Assembly (NCBI GenBank): GCA_001247695.2
Contig: LGRX02035383.1
Location: 1-15,078, forward strand
Reading direction: 5' to 3'
Length of the DNA stretch: 15,078 nucleotides
Source: Cymbomonas tetramitiformis
Lineage: Eukaryota > Chlorophyta > Pyramimonadophyceae > Pyramimonadales > Pyramimonadaceae
The notes beneath the pieces are model-generated. The model worked only from the letters and a program-made list of their open reading frames with translations. It did no database searches and was not told where the DNA came from. Below, piece by piece: positions 15,002 through 15,078 of the stretch (the stretch's first letter is position 1; each line of letters opens with the position of its first letter). The position numbers were made by a program, and so were the translations under genes.

Positions 15002-15078
15002 GAAGTTGCATGGCGCTCAGCTTGTGTACGGCGCGTAACGTTGTTGGCGCGAAGTTGCGTGGCGCTCAGCTTGTGCAC
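15002..15078 (+). repeat. Tandem duplication at the window edge
   Basis: A 28-base block starting GAAGTTGC, with TGGCGCTCAGCTTGTG inside, occurs at 15002-15029 and 15051-15078. The two copies differ at two positions, with a 49-base period. The array may continue past the window. Confidence 0.75.

Noticed and set aside
14824..15078. Minus-strand ORF open to the right edge
   Set aside because: It has no recognisable domain, overlaps the edge repeat, and is antisense to the probable downstream intron of the VTA1-like gene.

Overview
The window looks like nuclear DNA of a eukaryote. The best-supported gene, at the right end, is a spliced plus-strand gene for a VTA1/LIP5-type ESCRT regulator. It has GT-AG introns and a plant-like N-terminus (motif PYLQRADE). 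Together with long repeats, intron-bearing exons and mixed base composition this suggests the green lineage, possibly a non-seed streptophyte such as a charophyte alga. That placement is an inference and the species cannot be fixed from sequence alone.

Layout, left to right. (1) Bases 1-3810 hold a cluster of small, apparently intronless plus-strand ORFs. One is a weak ORF at the left edge. Two are paralogues starting MPSKR (658-897 and 1207-1461). Two are Cys-containing paralogues (1991-2365 and 3031-3435). The last two sit in a tandem duplication whose 5' leader (about 224 bp, about 97% identical) and 3' flank (about 190 bp, roughly 90%) are far better conserved than the proteins. (2) Bases 3900-4600 hold a cluster of four ACGTG elements, then one clean internal exon (4082-4456, symmetric phase 1) with a SAM-like segment. 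(3) Bases 4600-6148 hold G-rich GTCCG repeats, a 173-bp-period GAAGAC/CTTCC-rich duplication, and a broken gene with at least two frame breaks. (4) Bases 6149-10279 are an 11-unit satellite with a 305-bp long unit and a roughly 235-bp short unit. In the right half these alternate as a higher-order dimer of about 540 bp. One unit is split by a 1047-bp non-autonomous DNA transposon (7365-8411) with perfect 12-bp terminal inverted repeats and a 4-bp target duplication; removing it restores exactly 305 bp. (5) Bases 10280-12000 hold a possible exon remnant, a 7-mer microsatellite, a minus-strand exon with a SAM-like start, a very G-rich tract, and a possible small basic Cys/His-rich protein on the minus strand. 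(6) Bases 12100-14720 hold the promoter region and seven visible exons of the VTA1-like gene. Its C-terminal Vps4-binding region is not visible and probably lies beyond the window. (7) The last 360 bases show only a short tandem duplication at the edge.

The genes do not form an obvious pathway. The VTA1-like gene is a conserved housekeeping gene beside a repeat-rich region carrying lineage-specific genes. The most unusual items are the duplicated modules with conserved flanks and diverged coding cores, the higher-order satellite with its precisely dated-by-nesting transposon, and two SAM-like exon halves with matching phase on opposite strands.
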